Of a DNA stretch of 64,000 nt, positions 22,750 through 34,067 are shown one piece after another; positions within the stretch are counted from its first letter, which is position 1, and the number at the start of each line of letters is the position of its first letter. The notes under the pieces were generated by a model that worked only from the letters and a program-made list of their open reading frames with translations, did no database searches and was not told the DNA's origin. This DNA is from Thuidium tamariscinum (taxonomy: Eukaryota; Streptophyta; Bryopsida; Hypnales; Thuidiaceae): positions 3,782,001 through 3,846,000 of the forward strand of contig OX344750.2 in the NCBI GenBank assembly GCA_947034885.2, read 5' to 3'. Both the position numbers and the translations under genes were made by a program.

Positions 22750-23779
22750 TTCTTCTTGGTACGTATATTATTTTTTCAGCTTTAGGTTCAAGTGTTGCGG
22801 TAGAATGGGCATCACTCTTTAGTTATATCAAGTGACGGACATTCCGCCACCCTGAGTTCCGGGACTGGTATTTGTAATACCTAGAATCTTAGTTGAAATT
22901 GATGCCTGAGAACGCGTAGTCCAGAAATTCGTAGTTTCTCCGACACAATCGTCGAATATGTACATGTTTCTGCACTCAAAAAACACTCGCAGTTCCGATC
23001 TATGAGCTTGACGACACGCTGATTCTGTTCTATGCCTCTTGTACTTATCGTTACTCCATCCTCTTTTCTCTCACCTAAGCACCAAACATAAGCTTTTTTG
23101 GCCATGGGATGAAATCACAAAGTCTATGAATTGTTTCATATTTTGTCACCGTGCATTTTCATTAGGTAAAATTGTACAATCTGTTCTAATACAACACTTA
23201 GCAATCACAGAATCCAAAAATTTGAAATCTCAACGTCCAAGTACTTTAAATTCCGAATGATTAAGTCCAAAAAACATCTCGAAACTTCTAGCTCTCGACC
23301 AATCAGTAATCACAACATTTGCGTAGAATAGCCCTAAATCAATCCCAATTCAATTGTTCAAACCCACTGTAGCATCCAATTTCACATTGTCATTTCTATA
23401 TATTGGGAACTATATTCTATATTTTTAAATAAAAACAACAACCTCAGTACAATAGGGTCACCAAGAGTCAAACTTGGGCTCAAAAATATGTGAACTGAAT
23501 GATTATAGCCACGAGGTTTTACACATGGCAAAGTATTCACTAATATTTCTACAATCTTGAGGGACATCTTTGGAACATAATTGTAAGAATGAAAGAATTA
23601 ATAGAACACTATTATCCGTAGCATCTACAGGATGAGAATAGTCCATTCTTTGTGACAGTGTAGGTTTTTGCTTCAACCACTTATAATATATCTTGTGAAA
23701 AAAATTGAAAAAAACAAGATATTTGCATAATGCCCTTTCTTGGCCCCTAGAGAGTAACATGTTGGTCAAAGGTAGGATT
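22750..23779. other. Intergenic region between convergent genes
   Basis: About 1 kb between the stop codons of the sugar transporter (+) and the EamA transporter (-). It should hold both 3' UTRs and polyadenylation sites. No gene or repeat element recognised. Confidence 0.6.
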
Positions 23780-26700
23780 TCAAGGATCCACAAGCAAGGG
23801 CGCAGCTACATCTGCATGCTCATTGTAAATACCATCTTTTGAAGCCTCGGAACTTGACTCAACCTACAAAAACACATTTTAAACAAGATCTTCATCAAGA
23901 ATGAACAATTTACCATTCAGTCACACGACATTGAAAGTGGTCTCTATCACATACTTGAAGATAATTTGTGCTTCTACTTATTCTATGAAAGCCCAAATGG
24001 ACAAAACTAATTGTCCTATGTTTTTTACCTGTTAGACTGAAAAATTTAAGATGCTTCTAGGAAGGTAACAAAATATTACAATAGACAAAAGAGAACCTAT
24101 TTCATGATTTTGAACAATAAAGGTGCACTTTGATAATTACTCTGATCAATTCTCAACTTCCAAAGGAGAAAAACTCCCTATTTTCTAGCTCGGTCAATTC
24201 GGAATTCATTTTGTACTACACTTTACGACACATCAATTGGATTTGGACATAAAAGGAATTAAGAATTTACAAGCTCGTCATAAAAAAAATGAGAAAAACA
24301 GCAAAGAATTGCAAATCATGCAGATTAACTTTTATGTTCCTATGAGAATGTTACGCTTGGTGTACCTTGCGCTGTTCGCTAGCATAATTCACCCACAATG
24401 TTCCGATTAGCAACACTACTCCTCCAACACATGTCCATACCCTGCAATCAGACCATCAATTAAAGGTAACTGCACCTATTTGCAACACTTTCCCTGAAGC
24501 AACCACTATAGATTCTTGCCTAAAATATATATAATCTCAACAAGAACATGATGGAAGCCAGGGTCCATTTGGGTGAATTGGACACTTCAAAAATCAACAT
24601 TTTAAAAACACTTTAAAAATTCACATTCTATCCATACAATGTCCAAAAGATATGCTAAGATGCATTGAAATCCTCTTTTGATTACCACGCAAATTAAAGA
24701 AACCAAATGATAGGAATAATGATAGGAAGCATCGTCAAATACTTATTTCGACGCATTTATGTGTAACACATCACACCGCAGTCAATCCCGTGAGCAAAAC
24801 AGACGCCAGATTCAAGAGGAGAACTTCAATTTGGTTTATGAGAAGTCGTACCCTGGGGCTGAAGACACCTTCATAAGCCACCCCAAAGCAGTTCCGAGTG
24901 GTGGCTCTAATGTTATGGCCATCGCAATGACAAGGGAAGACGAATAACGGAGAGTTGCATTCAGCCCTGTGTGACCCACGAAGCCTGGACCCAAGGCCAA
25001 ATACAGGGTAGGTAGCCAATATTCTGCAGGCCAATTCCACACAAATTTTGTCAAATTTTGTATCACACTGTTCACTTCCACCAACTGCAATCGACCACTG
25101 ACTTCCAACATTCCAACTAGTTGGTTTAAAATCGACCACAGGATATACCCAGAGACATTGGATACACCGAAAACCACTCAGATATGTATAGGCACAAATT
25201 TTTATAGGCCCACCGTTTTACCTTTCCTAATCCAATTGAAAGGGCCGCAAATCTCTCCTGACGAAGACACGGTCAGTCCTTCGAGTCCAATGCCTCCGAT
25301 GGCCAGCAGAACTGCAGAAATTGCTGTCACCGGGAATGCATACACATACAGCGGCATCCAGCCTGCAAGCAAAGTCGTGTCAGTAGCCTCCCAGAGAATG
25401 TCACGTTTTGCAAAGTTGCGTCAGTATCCTCCCATTTGTTCTTAACCCCTGAAAGCTCAAAGCTGGCTGCTTCCTTATCTTTAGAGGAGTTGAAGTACAT
25501 CATTTACGAAGCTCCAAGGTAACAAAGAGTACCAATAGATGTCATGTCTTACCAACTTGAACAATAAAGATATGTTTCCAAAGTTACTACAATCAAACAT
25601 CAGCTTCCAAAGTCGACTTTCGATTTGAAGTTCAGGAACTAAAGGGTTAATGCAACGATGACATGATAAGCCACAGAGGAATGGTGGAAAAATATACACA
25701 TACTCCGTACCTCGTAAGTTTCGTCCAGCTGATATGTACACCACAAATGCAATGGCTGCTGCAAAGGCACCGAAATCTCCCATCAGGCTGACCTCGTTGT
25801 CATTCTCCACATGAGAGGCCGCTGCAATCACCACCACACCTCCCATCCCGAACGCTACTCCGCTCAACTCTCCCCTTGACAAGGGTTGGCCCTGCAGACA
25901 CGCCAGCACTGCCAGCACAATTGGAGGTGTGCTAACGAATAGCAGACTATGTGCTAAAGATGTGTGGGATAAAGACCAAACCTGCAGCACCAGAAAACAA
26001 ATTTAGACTGAATAAATTGGATGAAAAGAGGTTTCACTGATTCGTATCATACAAATTGCACGCATTCAAATGAAAAGAAGTCGTGATATTATTTGCAACG
26101 AAAAAGCAATACTACTATCTGATGTGCAATCTTGACATGGATAGCAACAAGGAATTAAGGATGCACTAGGGGATGCAAGAGCAGGCCCGCAGAAGAAGGC
26201 ATTTTCATAATCAAGTTCCAAAACTCTAGAATTGACTAGTACTTTGAGGAAAGAAGAATCACGTCGTGTTCAATTTTCGTCCAAAGCTACGAATTGCACA
26301 GCAGGATTTGCGAGGTTTTACACCCCTTCTACATACTTTCAGCTCTGCAAGAAGAGGCGATTCTGAGAGGGAATTTGAAACCTCTATGCAAAGGGTAGTA
26401 TTTTGGGGACTCAGAATTGCGTGAACCAAAAATCGAAAGAATTAGTGAATTCTCCTACTAGAAGTCGAGAGCTGACACGCCTTGGCATGACATGGCAGTG
26501 TAGCCTCACCCAGAGCCCGAAATGGAGAGCCAGTGCCACGCCGCTGAGCGCTAAGATGGAAACATTAGTGGCCTCTTTTGTTCGCTTACGTGTGTCTCTT
26601 GGCAGGCGTAGCCATTGCCAGAGAAAGCCAGGCAGTAGAATGAAAGAAGTTACTTGAAGCCGCCATCCTGCGTTCGTAATGGGCGCCGCTCCAACCATGA

Positions 26701-27749
26701 ACTTCGTCACCTGATGCACAAATCATGGCACAGGAAGCCTAAATATGTTCAAAATCTTTGAACCTGCATAACACTCTTGAGAATCTACACGAACACCCTT
26801 ACACGAACACCCTTGGAACCAAAGAATAAGAAAACGAATCCACATTCTTTTTGTGCACAATCTTGATCTCATTTAATGTTTGCAATGGCAGTCGTAGCCC
26901 ACATTAGAATAATTAATTTCCTTCCATCCAATCCTTGGTTGGCATATTTGCAGTGATTACATGCCTAGCAATGAAACAAGCTGCTAATGGCAAGTATCTC
27001 TCCCCAAATAATACGTGTTACTTTCGTGGGTCTATTTTCATATGATCTCTAGTACAGTCCTCTATTTGATTCTTATTGATTGAAAATATTAAATTCCCTA
27101 CAGGATACTCTTAGAATGATACTACTCTTATATCCACGCATCACAATTCTACTCCTCATAAGAAATGAATCCTTAAAATGATGGGCCCAAACATGCCACT
27201 ATTCCTTTCAAAACTTGTTTCAATTTCCTTTGTTTCGTTTTCATTTACCTACATAACTTTTCAACCATTGCACAGCATTGCCAAATCTCTCCATATGGGT
27301 AGAGATAACAAATTGCTTCAAAAGTGAGTCAATTCTTCAATGTTCCAGTACTCCATATTCAACAGTGGAAAGCGTGCAAACTGAATAAAACTCCAGCATG
27401 GAATGCACGCAAGAACAAACCAAAACCCTAAACCTCAAAACTGATCAATACAACAAGATACAAGGAGATTAATAGACGTAATTAGGTCAGAGTGACATAC
27501 AGCTCCAGCCGAAGATACAGCCAGCACTGCCAACAACAGAACGGGCCCAACAAACCATGGCTTCGAATTCGAATGCCCCTCCTTCAAACCTTCGTCTGCA
27601 TTTCCACAACCAGAGGATGGCAGCAGCACAGAGTAAGGCCATAAATTTGATGAATTTCTCACAAATTTTGGGGGAAATTTGGAGGAAAGATCACCTGGGG
27701 GATGTGGGCTCCGACTTGAAATACGGGACTCGGCATCTGCATCCTCCAT
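23780..27749 (-). CDS. EamA-domain drug/metabolite transporter (DMT superfamily)
   Basis: Predicted 397 aa, integral membrane carrier of unknown substrate. Exons (-): 27501-27749, 26510-26710, 25711-25981, 25222-25362, 24852-25023, 24366-24441, 23780-23863; all joins keep frame with GT-AG introns. The N-terminal 65 or so residues are hydrophilic, followed by about ten hydrophobic segments. Visible family features: GWRLQVTSFILLPGF, LALHFGLWVWSLSHTSLAH, LLFVSTPPIVLAVLA, GGVVVIAAAS, GDFGAFAAAIAFVVY, HTGLNATLRYSS and the closing SAPGVWTCVGGVVLLIGTL. The two EamA halves meet near the SLMGDFGA region. The hydrophilic tail ends AAPLLVDP; the dileucine preceded by acidic residues could be a sorting signal (speculative). 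A MITE sits about 290 bp upstream of the start. Confidence 0.88.
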
Positions 27750-28034
27750 GATGTCAAATGGAGCACTGCTGGCGCCCCCTGGATTGTATCTGAAGAGCGA
27801 TTCCTCTGCAAAACTGTTGAAGCGAAGTCACATGGTCGGGAAATCTCAGTTGGGTAGCCAAGAGTAGCCAATTTCAAAGATCCAGAAACGGACACAGTGA
27901 GGAATGATCATCGTGATGAACTAACCAATAAGGTAACTACACCTAATTTCGATCGCTCCAAACCCGCCATCTAGATTCTTGCCTAGAATGTAATGTACAG
28001 TACAGTACTTTCACTATTCATAAGATCATACATA
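27750..28034 (-). promoter_or_regulatory. Proximal upstream region of the EamA transporter
   Basis: Short gene-free region between the transporter start and a MITE. It contains TACAGTACAGTAC (about 27996-28010) and a stretch at 27930-27990 resembling 24461-24528 in an intron of the same gene. No certain promoter element. Confidence 0.35.
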
Positions 28035-28222
28035 ACATTCAGTAGCAGCCTGTCACACTGCCTCCCAGCGGATGAAATGGTATTCCACACCATTCCATCC
28101 AGCACCAATGGTATTCCACACCATTCAGTAACTAAAGTTGCAACTCCAAGAAATGTCAGATGAAATTAGGTGATGGGGACTTCACCAAGGGGAAGGCAGT
28201 CCTTTCATGGGCTACTGAATGT
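28035..28222 (-). mobile_element. MITE family 1, copy A (188 bp)
   Basis: Bounded by perfect 12-bp inverted ends ACATTCAGTAGC / GCTACTGAATGT. On the minus strand it matches 48473-48708 almost base for base (shared blocks include GACTGCCTTCCCCTTGGTGA, GTCCCCATCACCTAATTTCA and CCGCTGGGAGGCAGTGTGAC). It lacks most of an internal duplication present in copy B. No coding capacity, typical of a non-autonomous DNA transposon. Confidence 0.85.
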
Positions 28223-31200
28223 TCTGTAGAGCTGGTTATAATAAATCCTATTTTTCACACTTTGAAAATGCATAATTTATTTTTACATTGTCCCCAAAAT
28301 GCACTCTAAGGGGATCTGGAATCTCTTTCTGACTTCTAATGAGATCAACAAAAAGCTTTTCAACATAACAATGAGAACTAGATTAAATTACTTATTTCTG
28401 TGATTTTAGATGTAGTTACTTCAGTCTCCCTAAAGATTGAGTTGATCAATGATATTGTTTACTATGTGAAAGGTAGTGACTTAGATGAAATATTAGGTAA
28501 ATTAATTAGATTTTTGGCAACAAGAACAAGATTACAGTTCAAACTTAGAGGTTTATATTACCAAAAAAAACTTTTAGAACTTTTTAAAATTCTAAATTAA
28601 AATGGGAGTGAACATGTAGGATTTGGAGGGTTGTATTAATGAAGAATTATGATTAATTTGAACCCAACTTGAAATTTTAGCACATATAAATTGCCCTATA
28701 AACCTAATTAAAGGTCTTTAGAACCAAAACTAACTTCAATACTTGAACATTACAGGTTAGGTAGTCACCATGTAGCGTTTGGGGAAGGGTTTTTGCTAAT
28801 TCATAATGAATATGGGGGACTCTAGGGGGTCCAACTTCAACTCGATCTAATATTCCAACACCTAGAAAGTGACCTAGAAAGTCATCAAGAAGCCTTCAAT
28901 TCAAATTTCGAAGTGGAATTAATCCCTACACATCACAGAGCAAACAACAAAAAGAGGAGTTTTCCACCACTTTCCAGATCAAGAAGCATAATTGCAAGTG
29001 TTCCTGGTTACAAAATATTTCTATGTTGGAATTTATAGCCAACATAGTGATGCTTGCAAATCAGTCATTTTGAAGAGAATCCACCGTCCAGATTTCAACA
29101 TTATAAGGTTTGATCAACAAGTTATTTTGAGGATTAGAGTCCTTTTTCATTCACTTTAAAGTTTTGGGATTCCCATACAACAAACCACAAATCGCTTGCG
29201 GATGAGCATTAAATTTGATGCAAACGATGCACTTGACTATCACAAACTAAAAAAATTCTTCAAAATTTGCAAAAGCTAGAATTTATTGACATCTGTAATA
29301 GGACAAGTCAATGTAGGCATTTTGAAAGAATGCAAGACCATTACTAGTGACAACTCCTTTCCACAACAAATATGTGTTGGTGATCGTTAATCAATTTCTG
29401 AACTGAGGTGCATTGAGCTTGTAGCATTGTGAAACAAGTTCAATGAGGGAGGAAATCATTCATTTTCAGATTGAATGTTGAATTGCTCTCAAATTCCAAC
29501 TAAAGTATGGACAAACTAAGGGCATGAGTTTCAAGTCTTGTATGAATAAACAATGATTTGATCATTGTACTATACCATGGGATTATTTGAAGTGGATGAA
29601 TTGAAAAAATTTATGGTATTAATAGTCAAGAGGGGGCTACAAAAGTATAATTTAAAGAAGGGGCATCATGGAGATTGGAACTTGTAGTTTGTGATGAATA
29701 GCTATAGGCCTTAGGTGCATTGCAAAAATTGGGCATATTAATCTATATGAATGCGCAAGGTACTTTGATTAAAAGGTCTACTTTTGGAGGGTTGTGATGG
29801 CAAGTCTAGAAAGATGACATACATAATTTTCACTATATCACTTGTAACATCTTGATGGTTGGATAGAAGCTAATCAATATTGTATTTCAATTGGGTTAAA
29901 ATATGTAACTTGTAGAAGTGCTAAAGGCTATGCTACTAAATTTTTTTTGGCAATTCAAAACTTCCTCTCTAAAATATGTCTATAACTTTTGATTGGAGGA
30001 TTGAAATGTCAAATGGATTTTTATTGATGAAACTTGATTTGATTCGGACCACCTTTTATTAGTTCAAAGGTTTTTTTGTAAAAAAATATTTCAATATGCC
30101 TAAACAAGGTCTGAAATTTTAGTTTTAACAAATGAGCTATAGAATTCTATTCCAAATTTAACTATTAGTGGTTGAGCTTCTACAACTTCTAAACTATGTA
30201 TCCCACATGGGTTATTCTACTTCCTACCATCCCATCTTTATGTGGAGAGCATCTCTTCTCTATAGACAACTCAAGTTAAGATATTGATGGCAAATGATTA
30301 AAGATAACTTTAGTTAAATATTCACTCGATTATTTAGATTTTGGCAAACTAACTATGTTTACAATCATTTGATCCTCTTCATGTCATCCATAAATATTTG
30401 TTATCTTGAAAATGGGAGGGGGATCAAATATCAATTAGAAATTGACAACAAGTTCACAAAAAATTGACATGTTCTCACAAATTGATAAGACAAGGATGCA
30501 AAAATATGGTTGTTGTCAATTTGGACAATTCTCTGTCATAAACTTGTCATCTTAAACTATATTTCCTCATAGTGCTATGATATAAGTGCATTAATCATCA
30601 TGTCTTTAGCACAGTCCCATTGATTCGCTCTATTTCCTTTGAGTTTAGAACTATGAGGTTTTGGCATAGGTTGGTATCCTTATAACAATTGTCAAGCTTT
30701 ATATTACATTGAATTACATTATATTACATTATGTTCAATGTATTGTCTTGCTAACCATTCATTGATATTGTCTTGCATTTGCACCACCTTGCATTTGGGT
30801 GTATTAAAGATGAGTGTGAATGTGTGAAATTTTTAATTTTTGATAATTTGCCATATGCTGTGTAAAAAGAGGCTAATTAATAAACAAATGGTTTACATTC
30901 TAGGAAGAATGCAAGAAAATTAACAAAGTCAAAGGATTGTAAAAGTTGTAAATAGATTGATAGGAAAAGAAGCCCAATTGTCTTTATGCCAGTTAAGGTT
31001 GACATCCATCTAACTTTGGAAGTAGCTTATAGTTATAGTCTTGGCAATTTGTCATGTTGTCTCTCTTAGTTAGTCTCTTGGTATTTTTTTGATGTTGTAA
31101 ATTTTTTTTTAATCTTTTAATGTAAAATGGTAAATTCCATTAGATATAAATTTTTTTTTAATAATTTGTCTTATACTCTAGTAGATTTATAAATTGCTTG

Positions 31201-31729
31201 AAATTTGCAGATTAGATTTTTGATCTAAGTAATTTTTTTGACAAATTGACTATATGATTGAATATCCTGTTCCTATTCCATTGCAAAATCCCTTGTGAAC
31301 TTTGCAACTATAATACAATAAAAGTGAAAATCCTAGTGGAGTTGATATTTTTTGCAATGATAGTGAATTCCACCTCATCGGACATTTTATTTATGAGTTG
31401 GATGTAAAAAATATAGTCCCTCACTCAAGTAGGCATATATATAGTCATTATTGCTCTATTATTGTTATTACTTATACTTTGATGCATATTGATACAACAT
31501 TTTTACTACTGATACAATGTATTTGTATGCAACATTGTCAATAGGATAGAAATAATTAAAAATAATTATTGGAGAATACATAGTGTCCTTAATACATAAA
31601 GTAACTCTTCAAAATAAAATATATGTTGCAACCAAAGATAATGTATCACTTTTTATTTTTATACATCATGAGGGCACATAAATAACAATGCTAATATATG
31701 AGCATGAAAATGTGAGCATATGAACCTTG
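28223..31729. other. Gene-free AT-rich region
   Basis: 3.5 kb with dense stops in all frames. I see no protein motif, LTR or clear TIR pair. Short satellite-like runs occur, such as repeated TTACATTATATTACATTATG near 30700-30735. Confidence 0.5.
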
Positions 31730-31876
31730 ATTATATATATCTATATCTCTCTCTCTATATATATACACACACATATATACATATACATATATATGTACAT
31801 GTACATACATATACATATATATGTACATGTACATACATATACATATATATATACATATATATATATATATACATAT

Positions 31877-31915
<39 letters not shown>

Positions 31916-31958
31916 CATATATATATATACATATACATACATATATATATTCTACAAC
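31730..31958. repeat. TATACA/TACATA microsatellite
   Basis: About 230 bp of alternating TA, CA and TACATA units, including two copies of ATATACATATATATGTACATG-like segments (31785-31840). It yields open frames on both strands made only of Tyr, Ile, His, Met and Val; these are composition artefacts. Confidence 0.95.
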
Positions 31959-33480
31959 CATTGAAGGTATTTATAACACAAACATCTATAATATAGGTAT
32001 ATACAATATACATGTACTATAATCATAGAAGGTTTTTATAATATAGACACTCATAAATTTATACTATAGGTGTATAGTCTTATTTGCGTTCCTCAACGCA
32101 GTTTTTGTGTTTGCCTCAACAAACACATCAAGTGGATTTTGTTGAGGCAAACGCAGATTTCTTCTAGTGTTGGATCTAAGGTTCACACTTTAAAACTCAC
32201 ATAATAGAAAACCTCAACATATGAATAAGAATTCTCCATCCAAAAATTCCAAATTAGATAATTTTGCAAATTTAACATTTTAGATGCAATATTATGTTGA
32301 CTATCTAGCTTGCTCCAATTATACCATCTTTAGGTGTTACAATTAAATTGCATTTACTTTTGATTTTATTATTCATTGATCCACATTTTTAACATCTAAA
32401 AGAGTGAAGTATATTTTGGGCAATTTTTTTTTAAAACACCTTTTAGAGTTGTTGGTGAAAAATGAAATAAAAGAAATTGAAAATTTTTCAAGTGTCCAAA
32501 TTTGTAGTTGACTACTAAGAAAAAAAATACTTTTCCTAACCTTGCCTAATAGGTTCATCCTAGATTGAGATTTTTGCACTACCTATGGAAATCATAGCAA
32601 AAATAATTATCCAAGTTAAATAGTATAATTTCAATTTGGAGTATTAGACAAGTCACTTACTGCAAAAATCAAGTCACATAGTGACCAAAGTATATAGGCA
32701 TTGGAGGTGGGATTGGAGGTTCTTTTTTTTAGAATCCTTTTAAGACCACAAATATAACATTTCAAAGGGATTTTTAGACCACTAAACTTTTCATTCATCC
32801 AAAATAGTGCTTGATTTTTTCAAAACCACACCTTTTATATGACAAATTCAATAAAAATTATGATAAGTTAATGCATATCATTTCCAAAATTTGTAACAAA
32901 TTCATACTTTATTGGAAATCCACAATTGCACTTCTTATTGTGTATATTGAATACTATTTCTCCATGTATCCGAAAGAATTGATACTTCCAAGACCCTCCA
33001 AAGGATCAATCATTCCCTAAAGACCAACTTCCATGTGAGTTGGGCCAGTGAAACACATGCTACCAAACAATCTCTTCCTCGACTGCTGCGCATAGGAGAA
33101 CGTTTAGGTTCAGGGAACCGGAAATATAGGTTCTGAGTTCTACTGATCAATTAGTTGCCTCTTGACATGCAATGTGAGGTCACAATTCTTCTTTAAGACC
33201 TCCTGGAGAAGATTATTTAACTATTTGAACTAGATTTCCACCCTATGGAAGTTTGCACTTACTTGCTGGAATTATGTTGCAAGTCAGAATGTGTTGCACC
33301 CCCTTCATACATGGCAGGACAAGTTTCAAAGTGGAATCTCCCTGAAGAGATTACCGGATGTGGGTACAGCCCAAATATACCTTCACCGGCCCGACTCACA
33401 TGGAATCTGGCCCTAAACCTTCCTGGAAATCAGAGTCGCAACGTCCGCGACCAGGGCGGCAACTCCAAACCCCTCAACTA
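31959..33480. other. AT-rich intergenic region with one strong hairpin
   Basis: No gene seen. The only clear structure is the perfect inverted repeat at 32109-32152. From about 33040 the DNA becomes GC-richer as it approaches the chalcone synthase-like gene. Confidence 0.5.
32109..32152. repeat. Perfect 15-bp inverted repeat with 14-nt loop
   Basis: GTTTGCCTCAACAAA at 32109-32123 pairs exactly with TTTGTTGAGGCAAAC at 32138-32152. Related pieces flank it: CCTCAACGCAG just left (about 32092-32102) and AACGCAG just right. It lies in AT-rich intergenic DNA with no gene nearby. Confidence 0.8.
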
Positions 33481-34067
33481 CGACGTGGTCGTAGCCCGTC
33501 AACGTCGCTCCAAATTTTGAAAGCGCCGCGCTCGTCGTGGAAAGCGTAAAAGAGGTCAACCAGGCGAGGCGAAAGTGTAACGACCCGACGTCCCCGATGC
33601 GCGCTGCGTCCTCACCTTGACTCCGTTTGACTCTCTTTTCCATGCTCTCTAACCGACTTCCACAAGCAAAAGTGTCCATCGCCCAAATTTCCTTCAATTC
33701 AACAGTGAACAGTGAGTCGCAGTCGTCCCCGTCGACTTCGACGTCACGCACTCTCAGACATGCCTTCGCATCGCTATTTAGTTCCACCCTCACCTCACAT
33801 CAAAATCAGGAGTTCTCTAGCTGGGTAATTACACACAACGTACTGCTGCATTGCAATACGAGATCACAGATTTCGCTTCTAGTAGCTCCAGAGCTTCATT
33901 TCTAGCTAGCTCGCCCGCTCTTGTTGTAACAATTGGTCTAAAGGGAGTGCTGCATTGAATTGAAGTTCCCCGAGAAGTTTGCAGAGATCAAATCATTGTG
34001 AGATCGATCAGGTGGTAGTTCTAGTTTGAAGAAGTGATTGAATCGGAGCTAGTTTAGAGAGAGAGGG
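33481..34067 (+). promoter_or_regulatory. Upstream region of the chalcone synthase-like gene, with ACGT-core motifs
   Basis: GC-rich region directly upstream of the synthase ATG. It contains CGACGTGG (33481), AACGTCG (33501) and two palindromic GACGTC boxes (33587-33592 and 33740-33745, the second as GACGTCACG). ACGT-core motifs bind plant bZIP factors such as HY5, known regulators of chalcone synthase genes. The transcription start is not determinable here, so some sites may lie in the leader. A minus-strand open frame at 33413-33793 lacks motifs and is probably chance. Confidence 0.45.

Noticed and set aside
20470..27749. Idea that the two adjacent transporters form a functional cluster
   Set aside because: They belong to unrelated families, are convergent, and plants do not usually co-regulate such pairs; nothing in the sequence supports a joint role.
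31691..32022. Several open frames on both strands of Tyr/Ile/His/Met/Val
   Set aside because: Products of the TATACA-like microsatellite.
33413..33793. 126-codon minus-strand frame upstream of the polyketide synthase
   Set aside because: No motif, lies in GC-rich promoter DNA, and on the opposite strand to the gene; probably chance.
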